DNA from: JAJFJD01 sp965228425
GTDB taxonomy: Bacteria > Pseudomonadota > Alphaproteobacteria > UBA8366
Reading direction: 5' to 3'
Assembly: GCA_965228425.1 (NCBI GenBank)
Contig: OZ245815.1
Coordinates: 3,720,001 to 3,784,000 of the forward strand
Length of the DNA: 64,000 bases
The position numbers and the translations under genes were made by a program. The notes under the pieces are model-generated. The model saw only the letters and a program-made list of their open reading frames with translations, had not been told where the DNA came from and did no database searches. Positions 32,379 through 41,242 of the stretch are shown piece after piece. How positions within the stretch are numbered: position 1 is the stretch's first letter; each line of letters begins with the position of its first letter.

Positions 32379-34317
32379 GGCCCCGCACTTCAAACTCGCC
32401 CGGGTCTACGACGACGGATCGTCCGAACCCGCCGAGATCGTGCCATTGCTGGAAATTCCGCAGGACACGGATATGGGCCGCCGCGGCTTTCTCGGGATGG
32501 GGGCGGTCTTGGGTGCCGGAATCGCGGCCACCGGCGCCATCGCAACCATGCCCGACCCCGCCGAGGCCGCCGACAAAAAGAAGAAGGCCGCGAAGAAGAA
32601 ATCGAAAAAGAAAAAACCCGGCCCTCTCGCCGCCCATATCGGAACCGTTCGATCCATCGATCTATCAGCCAACGGCAAGTTCATCGCAACCGGCGGCGAC
32701 GACAAGCTCGTCAAAATCTGGAGCATGCCGGACGGAAAACGCATTCATACGCTGAAAGGTCATGGCCAGCGCGTTACGGCGGTCGCCATGGCCCCGTCCG
32801 GCGCCTTCGTCATTTCTGCCGCGACCGAACGGGTCACCCGCATTTGGAAGATTCCCCAAGAGGACATCAAATCCAAACCAACATCGGTGCAGAAATATCT
32901 CAGGTCCTCCTCCGTCGCGGTGGCGGCCGACGAGAGCTATGCCCTTGCGGGGCTGACCAGCGGCCAGATCAGGATTCTGGACTTGCCGAGCGGCAAGACA
33001 CGGCGAACCCTGACCGGGCACGGCGGGTCCGTGCTCGGAATGCAATTTTCGGCCGACGGCGAAATCCTCATGTCATGGTCGAAAACTTCGGTCCGGCTCT
33101 GGTCGATGCCCGAGGGCCGGCTGCTGCGCGCCCTCGCCGTCGACGCGCGGGATCCCATCAGCGCCACCGAGATCACGCCGGACGCCAGCTACCTCAGCGT
33201 CGCGACCCTGAAGGGCAGTGCGACGATTCCAGCGCTGAGCGGGCTGATGCCCCTGCTCGACACGATGCCGTTCACCGCGCCGAGCGAATCACAAGACCAA
33301 CGACTGAAGGTCGTGCCGGCACATAGCAGGTTCAGCAACGTCCTGTCCCTGACGGCAGGGGTCGCGAGCGATTGGTTCGCCGCCGGAACCAAATCCAACA
33401 CGGTCCGGCTTTGGCTGGTCGATTCCGTGGAAAAGAAGAAGATCCTCCGAAAACACACGAAACCGGTGACCGCGCTGACGCCGACGCCGGATGGAAAGCA
33501 CCTGTTGTCGGGATCGCGCGACAAGTCGGTGATCCTGTGGACGATGCCGGGCGGTAAGTTCGATGCATCGCTGAAAGCCCATCCATCCTCGGTCCGGGAT
33601 ATCGCCGTCACGCCCGACAGCCGCTACGCTGCGGTCTCTGCTGCCGGCTCGGTGGTGATCTGGGATTTGGAAGAGCGCAAGATCCACACCCATCTCTTCG
33701 ACCCGGAATCGACACGCAAAGGCACCGAGGCGCAGTCCTACAACGTTTTCGACAAGTCCACCGGACAATGGATCACGTATACCTTGCCCTGCGGGTCGCC
33801 GATTCCGCCGGGCGCGGTCTGCACCTGCAACTGCGTGCCGGGCCGCCACTACGTCGCCACGCCCAAGCGACGCAGCCGCCCGACATACCGCCGCGGACGA
33901 ACCTACTGTAGTTGCAACAAGGTCTGCGTTTGCATTCCCGTCTGTCAGGCCCATCATGTCCTGGATGCCCGCCCCGCTGTCCGAACGATCGCCGAGGAAA
34001 TCCTCTGTGTCATGGGCAAAGACGAATTTGAGTATATGGAATGGGCCGCCGCGTCGGCCCCGACACCCGTCGCCGACCGCATCCACTGGATCATGCATCA
34101 GATAGAAGGCGGGCGGGTCGCGAACCGGCCAAGTTGGCCTGGCGTGCAGACCTGCGAAACCTTGATGGACGACGGCGACCCGGTCATCGCACTCATGGCG
34201 GCTCAGATGCTCGACCTCCGCTGCGCTTGCATGCCGCCGGTGAATGCCGCCACCCGCCAACGCATGACGGCGCTGCTCGATACCGCGCATTCGATGTATT
34301 GGCGAAACCGGCGCTGA
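32371..34317 (+). CDS. Tat-exported WD40 beta-propeller with a Cys-rich module (possible radical SAM substrate)
   Basis: A 648-residue protein with an unusual layout. Residues 1-36 are a polar extension, then a Tat signal RRGFLG (37-42), a hydrophobic stretch and a cleavable AEA-like site near 66. A lysine-rich linker (69-83) leads to a WD40 beta-propeller of about seven blades (88-440, with GHxxxV and D-x-x-V-K-I-W signatures). Next comes a Cys-rich module: Cys474, 484, 486, 488, 513, 515, 519, 521 and 525, with CTCNCV and CSCNKVCVC motifs, and later CAC (618-620). The start overlaps the radical SAM stop. I know no function for it; post-translational modification of the Cys module is an inference. 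Confidence 0.85.
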   Translation: MTEAPHFKLARVYDDGSSEPAEIVPLLEIPQDTDMGRRGFLGMGAVLGAGIAATGAIATMPDPAEAADKKKKAAKKKSKKKKPGPLAAHIGTVRSIDLSANGKFIATGGDDKLVKIWSMPDGKRIHTLKGHGQRVTAVAMAPSGAFVISAATERVTRIWKIPQEDIKSKPTSVQKYLRSSSVAVAADESYALAGLTSGQIRILDLPSGKTRRTLTGHGGSVLGMQFSADGEILMSWSKTSVRLWSMPEGRLLRALAVDARDPISATEITPDASYLSVATLKGSATIPALSGLMPLLDTMPFTAPSESQDQRLKVVPAHSRFSNVLSLTAGVASDWFAAGTKSNTVRLWLVDSVEKKKILRKHTKPVTALTPTPDGKHLLSGSRDKSVILWTMPGGKFDASLKAHPSSVRDIAVTPDSRYAAVSAAGSVVIWDLEERKIHTHLFDPESTRKGTEAQSYNVFDKSTGQWITYTLPCGSPIPPGAVCTCNCVPGRHYVATPKRRSRPTYRRGRTYCSCNKVCVCIPVCQAHHVLDARPAVRTIAEEILCVMGKDEFEYMEWAAASAPTPVADRIHWIMHQIEGGRVANRPSWPGVQTCETLMDDGDPVIALMAAQMLDLRCACMPPVNAATRQRMTALLDTAHSMYWRNRR

Positions 34318-36147
34318 CTATTTCGCCGCGGCCGGCACCCGCGCGTAGGCGCGCTTGGTCCGCTGCAGCCCGGCGGAGACCACTGTCGAATCCAGCTTCA
34401 AATCCTGATAGGCGGCCTCCGCCGCGGTATAGGCGTCGATACTCTGTTTCAAGGCGTCGGTATCCTTGCCGATGCGCGCGCGCAGTTCGAGCAAGTAGCC
34501 CAGGTTGTTGAGGGCCATCGCCTGGGCCACGCGATCCATCTTTCCATCCAGCAATTCGATGGCGCGTTCCGTATGCCGCTGTGCCTCTTCCAGCGTTTTC
34601 GTATCGCGGTTCCGCTCGCCGGTCCTCGCGAGAATGATGGCAAGATTGTAGTGCGCTAGCGGTGCATTGGTTTTCGCGGGCCCGGCGGCTATCAGAGCCC
34701 GCAATCGGTCGGCCGCGATTTTGCGATTCCGCTGGGCCTGGAGATGACTGCCTTGACGCGCCTCGCCCAACGCGTGCACAAGCTCGGCCTCGGCCCAGCG
34801 TTCCGGTTGATCGGTCTTCGTCCAAATCTTCTGGACCGACGTCACCGCCTTTACTGCGCGCTCGAAATGCTTCTTGCCGGGTTCCATTGGGTCGGCGAGG
34901 AAATCGGCGCGCGCCTTCGCCAGCGTCCTTTCCGCCCAGACCGCCGGCTGCTTGCCGCGATCGACGCCCTTGAGGGAATGTTCGAACCAACGCTTCGCCT
35001 TTTTCAAATCGGAGATGGTCCGAAGCCGACGACCGATTTCGGTCTGCGCCAATCCCGCCTGGAATCGCAGATTCCCTTTCAACACACTATTCGTCTTCGA
35101 CCGGATTTCTCCCAGCGCCGTTCGGAATTGCTTGATCGCCGCGCCGTGCATCGCGGGGCCCGATTCACGGGCGCCGATGGCCATCATCGCCTTGCCCAAT
35201 TCCAGACGAATCGCCGCGCGCGTACTTCTCCAGGACCCGCGATTGTATTGCTTAAGCGTTTTCTCGAACTGTTCGACGCTGCGGGTCAACCGGTCCGTGC
35301 CGGGCTCCTTCTTGCCCAACAGGAAGAGTATTTGAGCAAGCCGGAACTCCACGGAATTCGCATGCCCGCGCGCTCGGATAGAGGGCGACCGCGGCATGGC
35401 GAGAACGTGGCTAAATGCCTGCTCCGCCTCCTTTAGGACAGCGTCGTCGCCCGCCTCTCGACCGATGTGAAACGCAGCCATGCCAAAGCTGTACGCCAGC
35501 CGCGATTTGGCCTTCGGATCTTTCAGTCCATCGGCTGCCGGAACAAGGTCCTGCAACGGCCGCAGCACGGTGTAAACGGTCTTCGACGCGGGAACGTCGA
35601 GAATACCACTCGACCCGTAGTTCCGCGCGATCGATCCGAAGACCTGTGCTATGAACTTCCGCGGCTCGTCTTCCGCGTCCCGCTCCCGAAACCGGAACGT
35701 CGTAACCGACCCATAAATCGCGCCGTCTTTATCCTCGGACAGTCCGCTCAAGAGATAGACCGTCGCGGAGTTCGAATAGCGGCGTCCCCAAACCACCGCA
35801 TCGACGCCCTCCGCCGCCAAGATGGCCCGGTGCTCCGGCTTCAGGGCGCGTCCATTGCCGCGGTCGGTGCCCGGAGAAGGCAGTATGTCGCACATGTGCG
35901 ATATCGAAAGCGCCCCATTGGCATCCAGGCCCTGCCGCAGCCGGTCGGAATAGTCGCCGAAGAAATCGTTCCCGAACTGCGCGACGACGATCCGGTGGCC
36001 CGCGGCCGTTTTTTTCGCGGCGCGGGCTTCCTCCTCGGACATGCAGGCGATCTGCCCCGGCGGCGGGACGACATCGTGGCTCGCGAGAAACGCGTACAGA
36101 CCGGCGGACACCACCAGAACCGCAAGAATGGTGTATAGAACCCGCAT
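34318..36147 (-). CDS. Exported helical-repeat (TPR-like) protein of unknown function
   Basis: A 609-residue protein. Residues 5-22 form a signal peptide or membrane anchor (LYTILAVLVVSAGLYAFLA). The N-terminal part (50-200) is an alpha/beta domain with HRIVVAQFGNDFFGDYSDRLR, resembling the FlgO/CsgG-like regulatory fold seen in some TPR proteins; the rest (210-600) is a chain of amphipathic helix pairs typical of TPR-like repeats, such as ERAIELLDGKMDRVAQAMALNNLGYLLELRARI. It probably binds other proteins in the periplasm. Its stop abuts the WD40 stop (34317/34318) with no gap. The function is unknown. Confidence 0.82.
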   Translation of the reverse strand: MRVLYTILAVLVVSAGLYAFLASHDVVPPPGQIACMSEEEARAAKKTAAGHRIVVAQFGNDFFGDYSDRLRQGLDANGALSISHMCDILPSPGTDRGNGRALKPEHRAILAAEGVDAVVWGRRYSNSATVYLLSGLSEDKDGAIYGSVTTFRFRERDAEDEPRKFIAQVFGSIARNYGSSGILDVPASKTVYTVLRPLQDLVPAADGLKDPKAKSRLAYSFGMAAFHIGREAGDDAVLKEAEQAFSHVLAMPRSPSIRARGHANSVEFRLAQILFLLGKKEPGTDRLTRSVEQFEKTLKQYNRGSWRSTRAAIRLELGKAMMAIGARESGPAMHGAAIKQFRTALGEIRSKTNSVLKGNLRFQAGLAQTEIGRRLRTISDLKKAKRWFEHSLKGVDRGKQPAVWAERTLAKARADFLADPMEPGKKHFERAVKAVTSVQKIWTKTDQPERWAEAELVHALGEARQGSHLQAQRNRKIAADRLRALIAAGPAKTNAPLAHYNLAIILARTGERNRDTKTLEEAQRHTERAIELLDGKMDRVAQAMALNNLGYLLELRARIGKDTDALKQSIDAYTAAEAAYQDLKLDSTVVSAGLQRTKRAYARVPAAAK

Positions 36148-36180
36148 TCAAATGCCCCCTATGGCGCCGGACCGACCGAT

Positions 36181-36426
36181 TTAGCCGCCGGCGATTTGCG
36201 GCAACAGATGCACTTCGCTCTCCGGCTCAATCGCTTCGAGCCAGGCGTCCTGATAAATCTGTCCGTCGATCGCGACCGCAAGACCGTCTTCGAGATGCGG
36301 CTTCAAGGTCGGGTGGCGATCGCTCAGCATGGAGAACAACTGCCGGACCGTCCGGGCGTCGAGATCGAATTCGGCCTCGCCGCCGGTATATTGCCGTAGG
36401 TTGCCCATCAAGACGATATGCGCCAC
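36181..36426 (-). CDS. MoaD/ThiS-like sulfur-carrier protein
   Basis: An 81-residue beta-grasp protein ending in the diagnostic Gly-Gly (LPQIAGG). MoaD-type proteins are adenylated and thiocarboxylated at that C-terminus and donate sulfur to molybdopterin; ThiS-like relatives serve other pathways. DARTVRQLFSMLSDRHPTL and the strand AVAIDGQIYQD fit the family. It is 14 bp downstream of the molybdenum hydroxylase large subunit in the same operon, so it probably supplies sulfur to this enzyme's cofactor or is a dedicated MoaD. A separate moaE is not seen. Confidence 0.86.
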   Translation of the reverse strand: MAHIVLMGNLRQYTGGEAEFDLDARTVRQLFSMLSDRHPTLKPHLEDGLAVAIDGQIYQDAWLEAIEPESEVHLLPQIAGG

Positions 36427-36439
36427 GGCACCCGTCCGG

Positions 36440-38731
36440 TCAGCCGCCGTCGCGCGTTTCGATCGCCTTCAACACTTTCGGCGGCGACATCGGCAGCTCG
36501 GTGAAGCGGATACCGGTGGCGTCTTCCATCGCATTCGCGATTGCCGCCATCGGCGGCACGATCGGTGTCTCGCCGACCCCGCGCACGCCATAAGGATGCC
36601 GGGGGTTGGGTACCTCGACGATGACCGTGTCGATCATCGGAACGTCCGACGCCACGGGAATACGATAGTCGAGGAAACCGGGATTCTGCATCCGGCCGTC
36701 GTCGCCGTAGATGTATTCCTCATTGAGCGCCCAGCCGATGCCCTGTACGGCACCGCCCTGGTATTGCCCTTCGACGTAGCTGGGATGGATTGCCCGGCCC
36801 GCGTCCTGCAGCACGGTGTAGCGCAGGATCGTGACGCGGCCGGTTTCCTCATCGACTTCCAGATCCACCATATGGGTGCCGAAGCTGGGCGCAGCGCCCT
36901 TGGCGTTGATCCGGGCCGCACCGCCGATCGGGCCGCCCGTCTTGCCCGCCATATCGGCGATCTCCGCCAGCGACAACGGGTCGAACTTGCCGGCGTTATC
37001 CCCGGCCGGCTTGGCATGTCCGTCTTCCCAGATCACGGCGTCTTCCGGAATCTCCCAGATCTTCGCCGCGCGGGCGCACATCTCCTTGATCGCCTCGTCC
37101 GCGGCTTCCACCGCCGCCATGCCGCTGGAGAAGGTTGCCCGGCTGCCGCCGGTCAGGAAGTTGTAGCCGAGCGAACTGGTGTCCGCGATTAACGGCCGGA
37201 CCTTGTCCGGCGTGATACCCAGCCGTTCCGCCGTCATCAGCGCCAAGGACGCCCGCGAACCGCCGATATCCGGTGTCCCCGCCATTAGCGTCGCCGAGCC
37301 GTCTTCGTTGATGTTCAACGTCACGCAAGTTTCGCCGCCGATATTGAACCAGAAGCCCGACGCGATGCCGCGGCCCTGTCCCGGCTTCAACGGCGTGTTG
37401 TAATGCTCGTGGGCCTTCGCCTGCTCCAGCGTCTCGACCAGCCCGATCGGCCCGAATTTGGGGCCGTAAGCGGCATGGGTGCCTTCTTTGGCCGCGTTCT
37501 GAAGCCGGAATTCCAGCGGATCCCTGCCGAGCTTCTTGGCCAATTCGTCGACCACAGACTCAGTCGCGTATTCGGAAATCGGTCCGCCCGGCGCGCGGTA
37601 GGCCGCCACCTTGGGCCGATTGGTCACCACGTCGTAGCCGACGGTCTTCACATTCTCCAGATCGTAGGGTGCGAAAGCACACATGCAACCGGGCTGCACC
37701 GGCGATCCCTGAAACGCGCCCGCCTGATACTTGAGAACGGCCTCCGCCGCGACGATACGACCATCCTTCTTGGCGCCCATCTTGACCCAGATGTTCGCGC
37801 CCGACGTTGGCCCGGTCGCGCGGAACACGTCGTCCCGGGACATCACCATCTTTACCGCGTGACCGGTCTTTTGGGAAAGCGCCAGCGCCAACGGCTCCAG
37901 ATAGACCACCGTCTTGCCGCCGAAGCCGCCACCAATTTCCGATGCGGTAACGCGGATTTTCGAGACATCCAGATTCAGCAGCCGGGCGCAATGCGTCCGC
38001 ACCACGTAATGTCCTTGGGTGCTGCACCACAAATCGGCCTGGCCGTCTTCCGACATGCTGGCGACGCAGGCATGCGGCTCGATATAGCCCTGATGGACCG
38101 GCTTGGTGTTGAACTCGCGTTCGACGATCACGTCGGCCTCGGCAAAGCCCTTCTCGACATCACCGAGCGTGAACTCCACCCGCTTGCTGACGTTCGACGC
38201 GGCGTCGGGCTTGGGATCGACGCCCTCGGTCATCATGTCGTCATGCAGCAACGGCGCGTCAGGCGCCATCGCCGCCACGACGTCGATGACATGCGGCAAC
38301 TCCTCATACTCGACGTCGATCAGCCGCAACGCCTTGCGGGCGATCGAACTGCTGGTCGCCGCAACCGCCGCGACCGCATGTCCCTCATACAGCACCTTCT
38401 CGCGCGCCATCACATTGCGCACGATATCGCGATAGTTGACGAGCATTTCGCCCGCGGGAACGAATTCGGACTCCATGTCCTGAAAGTCGTCCCGCGTGAT
38501 CACCGCCTTCACGCCCGCAAGCGCTTCCGCCTTCGACGTATCGATCGCGACGATCCGCGCGTGCGGATGCGGGCTGCGCAGCACCTGCCCGGTCAACATG
38601 CCCGGCAGATGCAGGTCCGCGCCGAACTTCGCCCGACCCGTGACCTTGTCGACGCCGTCCGGGCGAACCGGACGGGTCCCGACATATTTCAGATCTTGAT
38701 CGTTGTCGTCGAGTTTCAGCGCTTGCGACAT
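36440..38731 (-). CDS. Molybdenum hydroxylase, Mo-binding subunit (xanthine dehydrogenase/CO dehydrogenase family)
   Basis: A 763-residue molybdopterin-binding subunit. GGGFGGK (about 272-278) and AYRAPGGP contact the cofactor; GVGETP near the C-terminus holds the conserved catalytic Glu of the xanthine oxidase family. The AYRAPGG segment differs from the AYxCSFR loop of form I CO dehydrogenase, so this is not a CO dehydrogenase. The substrate may be an aromatic or N-heterocyclic aldehyde-like compound. It works with the 2Fe-2S and FAD subunits encoded just upstream, and the MoaD-like gene follows. The layout FAD-FeS-Mo is standard. Confidence 0.94.
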   Translation of the reverse strand: MSQALKLDDNDQDLKYVGTRPVRPDGVDKVTGRAKFGADLHLPGMLTGQVLRSPHPHARIVAIDTSKAEALAGVKAVITRDDFQDMESEFVPAGEMLVNYRDIVRNVMAREKVLYEGHAVAAVAATSSSIARKALRLIDVEYEELPHVIDVVAAMAPDAPLLHDDMMTEGVDPKPDAASNVSKRVEFTLGDVEKGFAEADVIVEREFNTKPVHQGYIEPHACVASMSEDGQADLWCSTQGHYVVRTHCARLLNLDVSKIRVTASEIGGGFGGKTVVYLEPLALALSQKTGHAVKMVMSRDDVFRATGPTSGANIWVKMGAKKDGRIVAAEAVLKYQAGAFQGSPVQPGCMCAFAPYDLENVKTVGYDVVTNRPKVAAYRAPGGPISEYATESVVDELAKKLGRDPLEFRLQNAAKEGTHAAYGPKFGPIGLVETLEQAKAHEHYNTPLKPGQGRGIASGFWFNIGGETCVTLNINEDGSATLMAGTPDIGGSRASLALMTAERLGITPDKVRPLIADTSSLGYNFLTGGSRATFSSGMAAVEAADEAIKEMCARAAKIWEIPEDAVIWEDGHAKPAGDNAGKFDPLSLAEIADMAGKTGGPIGGAARINAKGAAPSFGTHMVDLEVDEETGRVTILRYTVLQDAGRAIHPSYVEGQYQGGAVQGIGWALNEEYIYGDDGRMQNPGFLDYRIPVASDVPMIDTVIVEVPNPRHPYGVRGVGETPIVPPMAAIANAMEDATGIRFTELPMSPPKVLKAIETRDGG

Positions 38732-38733
38732 GC

Positions 38734-39210
38734 TTACTTGCTCCGCATTTCCGCGGCCGTATCGAGAACGGCACGGATGATTTTGTCATACCCGGTGCAG
38801 CGGCAGAGGTTGCCGGCGAGCCAATACCGAGTCTCTTCTTCGGTCGGGTCCGGGTTGCGGTCGAGCAACGACTTCGCGGCCACGAGGAATCCCGGCGTGC
38901 AGACCCCGCATTGAAGCGCCGCATGCTCGAGGAATTTCTGCTGCAACGGATGCAGTTCGTCCCCGTCGGCCATGCCCTCGATGGTCTCGATCTTCTTGCC
39001 GCTCATCTCGGCCCCAAGCGCCAAGCAGGCGCAGACCAACCGGTCGTCGACGAGAACACTGCAAGCGCCGCAGTCGCCCGACGCGCAGCCTTCCTTGCTG
39101 CCGGTCAGGTACAGCTCGTCGCGCAAAACGTCGAGCAGCGTTTGCTCCGGCTCGCAGAGAAACTCGACCGGATCGCCATTAATCGTTGTGGATACGTGAT
39201 ATTTGGTCAT
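38734..39210 (-). CDS. Molybdenum hydroxylase, 2Fe-2S subunit
   Basis: A 158-residue small subunit. The N-terminal plant-type ferredoxin domain has GCASGDCGAC and a later Cys (LVCAC), and the C-terminal four-helix domain has QCGVCTPG and LCRCTGY for the second 2Fe-2S cluster next to the molybdenum site. It passes electrons from molybdenum to FAD. I chose the ATG at 39210, where the ferredoxin domain begins at once; the frame upstream is not conserved-looking. It overlaps the FAD-subunit gene stop by 4 bp and lies 2 bp before the large-subunit gene. Confidence 0.95.
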   Translation of the reverse strand: MTKYHVSTTINGDPVEFLCEPEQTLLDVLRDELYLTGSKEGCASGDCGACSVLVDDRLVCACLALGAEMSGKKIETIEGMADGDELHPLQQKFLEHAALQCGVCTPGFLVAAKSLLDRNPDPTEEETRYWLAGNLCRCTGYDKIIRAVLDTAAEMRSK

Positions 39211-40079
39211 CGGCCTTCCTTTGCCCGGTCCAGTGCAATCAATGCGGCGCGACGCGCGAGGACGCCCGCCACCTTCGTTCGGAACTCGATGGTTCCCCGT
39301 TTGTCGTCGATCGGCTTGCAAGCCGCGCTTGCGGCCGCCGCGAGCTTCTCCAGCGCGGCATCATCCAGCGTCGACCCGATCAGCGCATCCGCGGCGTCAG
39401 CGACCAGCAACGGCGTCGCGGCAACGGCGCCAAGTCCGACCCGCGCTTCGGTGCATACGCCATCGCCGCCGATCGAGAGATTCACGCCCGCGCCGACCAC
39501 GGCAATGTCCATTTCCGTGCGGGGAATGAACCGCAGATAAGCGTCCCCGCACTGTCCCGAACGTGCCGGGAACAGGAAGGAAACGACGAATTCGCCTTTC
39601 TCCAGCGACGTCTTACCGGGCCCGACGATAATGTCCTCGACCGGCACGTCCCGCTGGCCGTTGGGACCGATGATCGACGCAACCGCGCCGGCCGCTATAA
39701 GCGCCGGAACACTGTCCGCCGCCGGCGAGCCGTTGCACAGATTGCCGCCCATCGTCGCGCGGCCCTGAATCTGCGTCGAGCCGATTAGTTCGGTCGCCTC
39801 GACGACACCGGGCCATGCCTTGCACATTCCCGCATGCTCGCCGAGTTCCGCGCCTGTTACGGCAGCACCAACCCGGAAACCGCCCGATTCCTCGGAAATC
39901 GCCGTGACTTCCGGAATATTCTTGATGTCGACCACCAACCCCGGGTGAACCATGCCGGCCCTAAGCTGGACCAGGAGGTCTGTCCCACCAGCCAGTACAC
40001 GCGCCTGATCGCCCGCGTCGGTCAGCATCGCTACTGCCGCGTCGAGTGAGTCCGGCGCTTCATATCGCATTTCTTCCAT
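39207..40079 (-). CDS. Molybdenum hydroxylase, FAD-binding subunit
   Basis: A 290-residue FAD subunit. LAGGTDLLVQLR (about 33-44) and ATMGGNLCNGSPAAD (about 103-117) are the FAD pyrophosphate-binding motifs of the family, and the C-terminal domain spans 180-285. It accepts electrons from the 2Fe-2S clusters and passes them to NAD+ or another acceptor. I chose the ATG at 40079 (MEEMRYEAP), with GAGGAGCATT upstream. It is the first gene of the operon (FAD, FeS, Mo, MoaD-like). Confidence 0.94.
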   Translation of the reverse strand: MEEMRYEAPDSLDAAVAMLTDAGDQARVLAGGTDLLVQLRAGMVHPGLVVDIKNIPEVTAISEESGGFRVGAAVTGAELGEHAGMCKAWPGVVEATELIGSTQIQGRATMGGNLCNGSPAADSVPALIAAGAVASIIGPNGQRDVPVEDIIVGPGKTSLEKGEFVVSFLFPARSGQCGDAYLRFIPRTEMDIAVVGAGVNLSIGGDGVCTEARVGLGAVAATPLLVADAADALIGSTLDDAALEKLAAAASAACKPIDDKRGTIEFRTKVAGVLARRAALIALDRAKEGR

Positions 40080-40337
40080 AATGCTCCTCTGATCCCTTGT
40101 TCCGGTAAAATATACCGCGGCGGCCCGGAAGCAACCGGCCCGCCGAACCATAGATTACCCGTCCCGTCCACAGCCGGGAAATCCCATTATACCCATTCCG
40201 GCGATACCGCGCGCAAGGCGGCCCAGCCCCTCGGATTGGAGTTGGAAATTTAGGCTGGCAATTTTCAGTAGGCCGAAGGATAACCCTGACATCCAATTTT
40301 GGCCGCTTCTCGCAAAGCCGCAAGGAAAAAATAGCGC

Positions 40338-41144
40338 GTGACGCAACATCCGGACGTGCCGCAACACATTACCGCGAAAGCGCTCGCCGAGCGCGTGCGG
40401 TCCGCGAGCGCCAAATTCAATCTCGTCTTCCTGTTGGACTACGACGGTACACTGACGCCGATCGTGGACCGGCCGGGAGACGCCCATCTCGCGGACGACA
40501 CCCGCCAGGTCCTGTGCGACTTGAGCGCCCGGTATCCCGTGGCGATCATCAGCGGCCGCGAAAGGCCCGATGTGGAGGACCGCGTCGCCCTCAAGGAGCT
40601 CTATTATGCCGGCAGCCACGGATTGGATATTGCCGGGCCAGCCGATCATCCCATCGAATTCGTCGAAGGCGACGATTTCATACCCGAAGTAAAGCAGGCT
40701 ATCGCATTTCTCGAACAGCGCCTCACCGCGCTGTCCGGCGTATTGGTGGAGGGGAAGACCTTCTCAGTAGCCATCCATACGCGGTTGGCGGCCGACGACG
40801 ACGTTCCAACCGTTGAAGAAGTTGTTGCCGAGACCCTGGCGAAACACCCGCGCCTGCGCACCAAGGCGGGGAAACGCGTCATCGAACTGATTCCTGATAT
40901 CGATTGGAACAAGGGCCGGGCCGCCGAATGGCTCATCCAGGGCCTGCAACCGGCGCACGATCCAATCTTTCCGGTGTTCCTCGGCGACGACCAAACCGAC
41001 GAAGATGCGTTCGCCGTCTTGCCGGAGAATGGATTGGGGGTCCTCGTGGCTCGGCAACCGCGGCCGTCCAACGCAACGGTTCGCCTCACCGATCCCAGCG
41101 ACGTCGTCGACTTCCTCGAGAAAATGACCGCTGTACAAACGTAA
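40338..41144 (+). CDS. otsB: Trehalose-6-phosphate phosphatase
   Basis: A 268-residue HAD phosphatase. DYDGT (34-38) has the nucleophile Asp34 and general acid/base Asp36; IISGRERPDVE, the cap segment, GKRVIELIPDIDWNKG (with conserved Lys) and FLGDDQTDEDAF complete the set. It dephosphorylates trehalose 6-phosphate to trehalose, an osmolyte and stress protectant. The start codon is GTG with AAGGAAAAAA upstream. No otsA (synthase) is adjacent; it must be elsewhere. It is divergent from the molybdenum hydroxylase operon. Confidence 0.93.
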   Translation: MTQHPDVPQHITAKALAERVRSASAKFNLVFLLDYDGTLTPIVDRPGDAHLADDTRQVLCDLSARYPVAIISGRERPDVEDRVALKELYYAGSHGLDIAGPADHPIEFVEGDDFIPEVKQAIAFLEQRLTALSGVLVEGKTFSVAIHTRLAADDDVPTVEEVVAETLAKHPRLRTKAGKRVIELIPDIDWNKGRAAEWLIQGLQPAHDPIFPVFLGDDQTDEDAFAVLPENGLGVLVARQPRPSNATVRLTDPSDVVDFLEKMTAVQT

Positions 41145-41242
41145 TCGGCCCTTTCCGGCCGGCAGCGGCGCTGTTCCCCTGTAGATTTGACTTTCACTCC
41201 CCCCATCGCAGTTACTATCCTTAACGAAACAGGAGGGTTTGC

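Noticed and set aside
37403..38914. A 503-codon open frame on the plus strand
   Set aside because: It is antisense to the molybdenum hydroxylase large-subunit gene and shows no domain.
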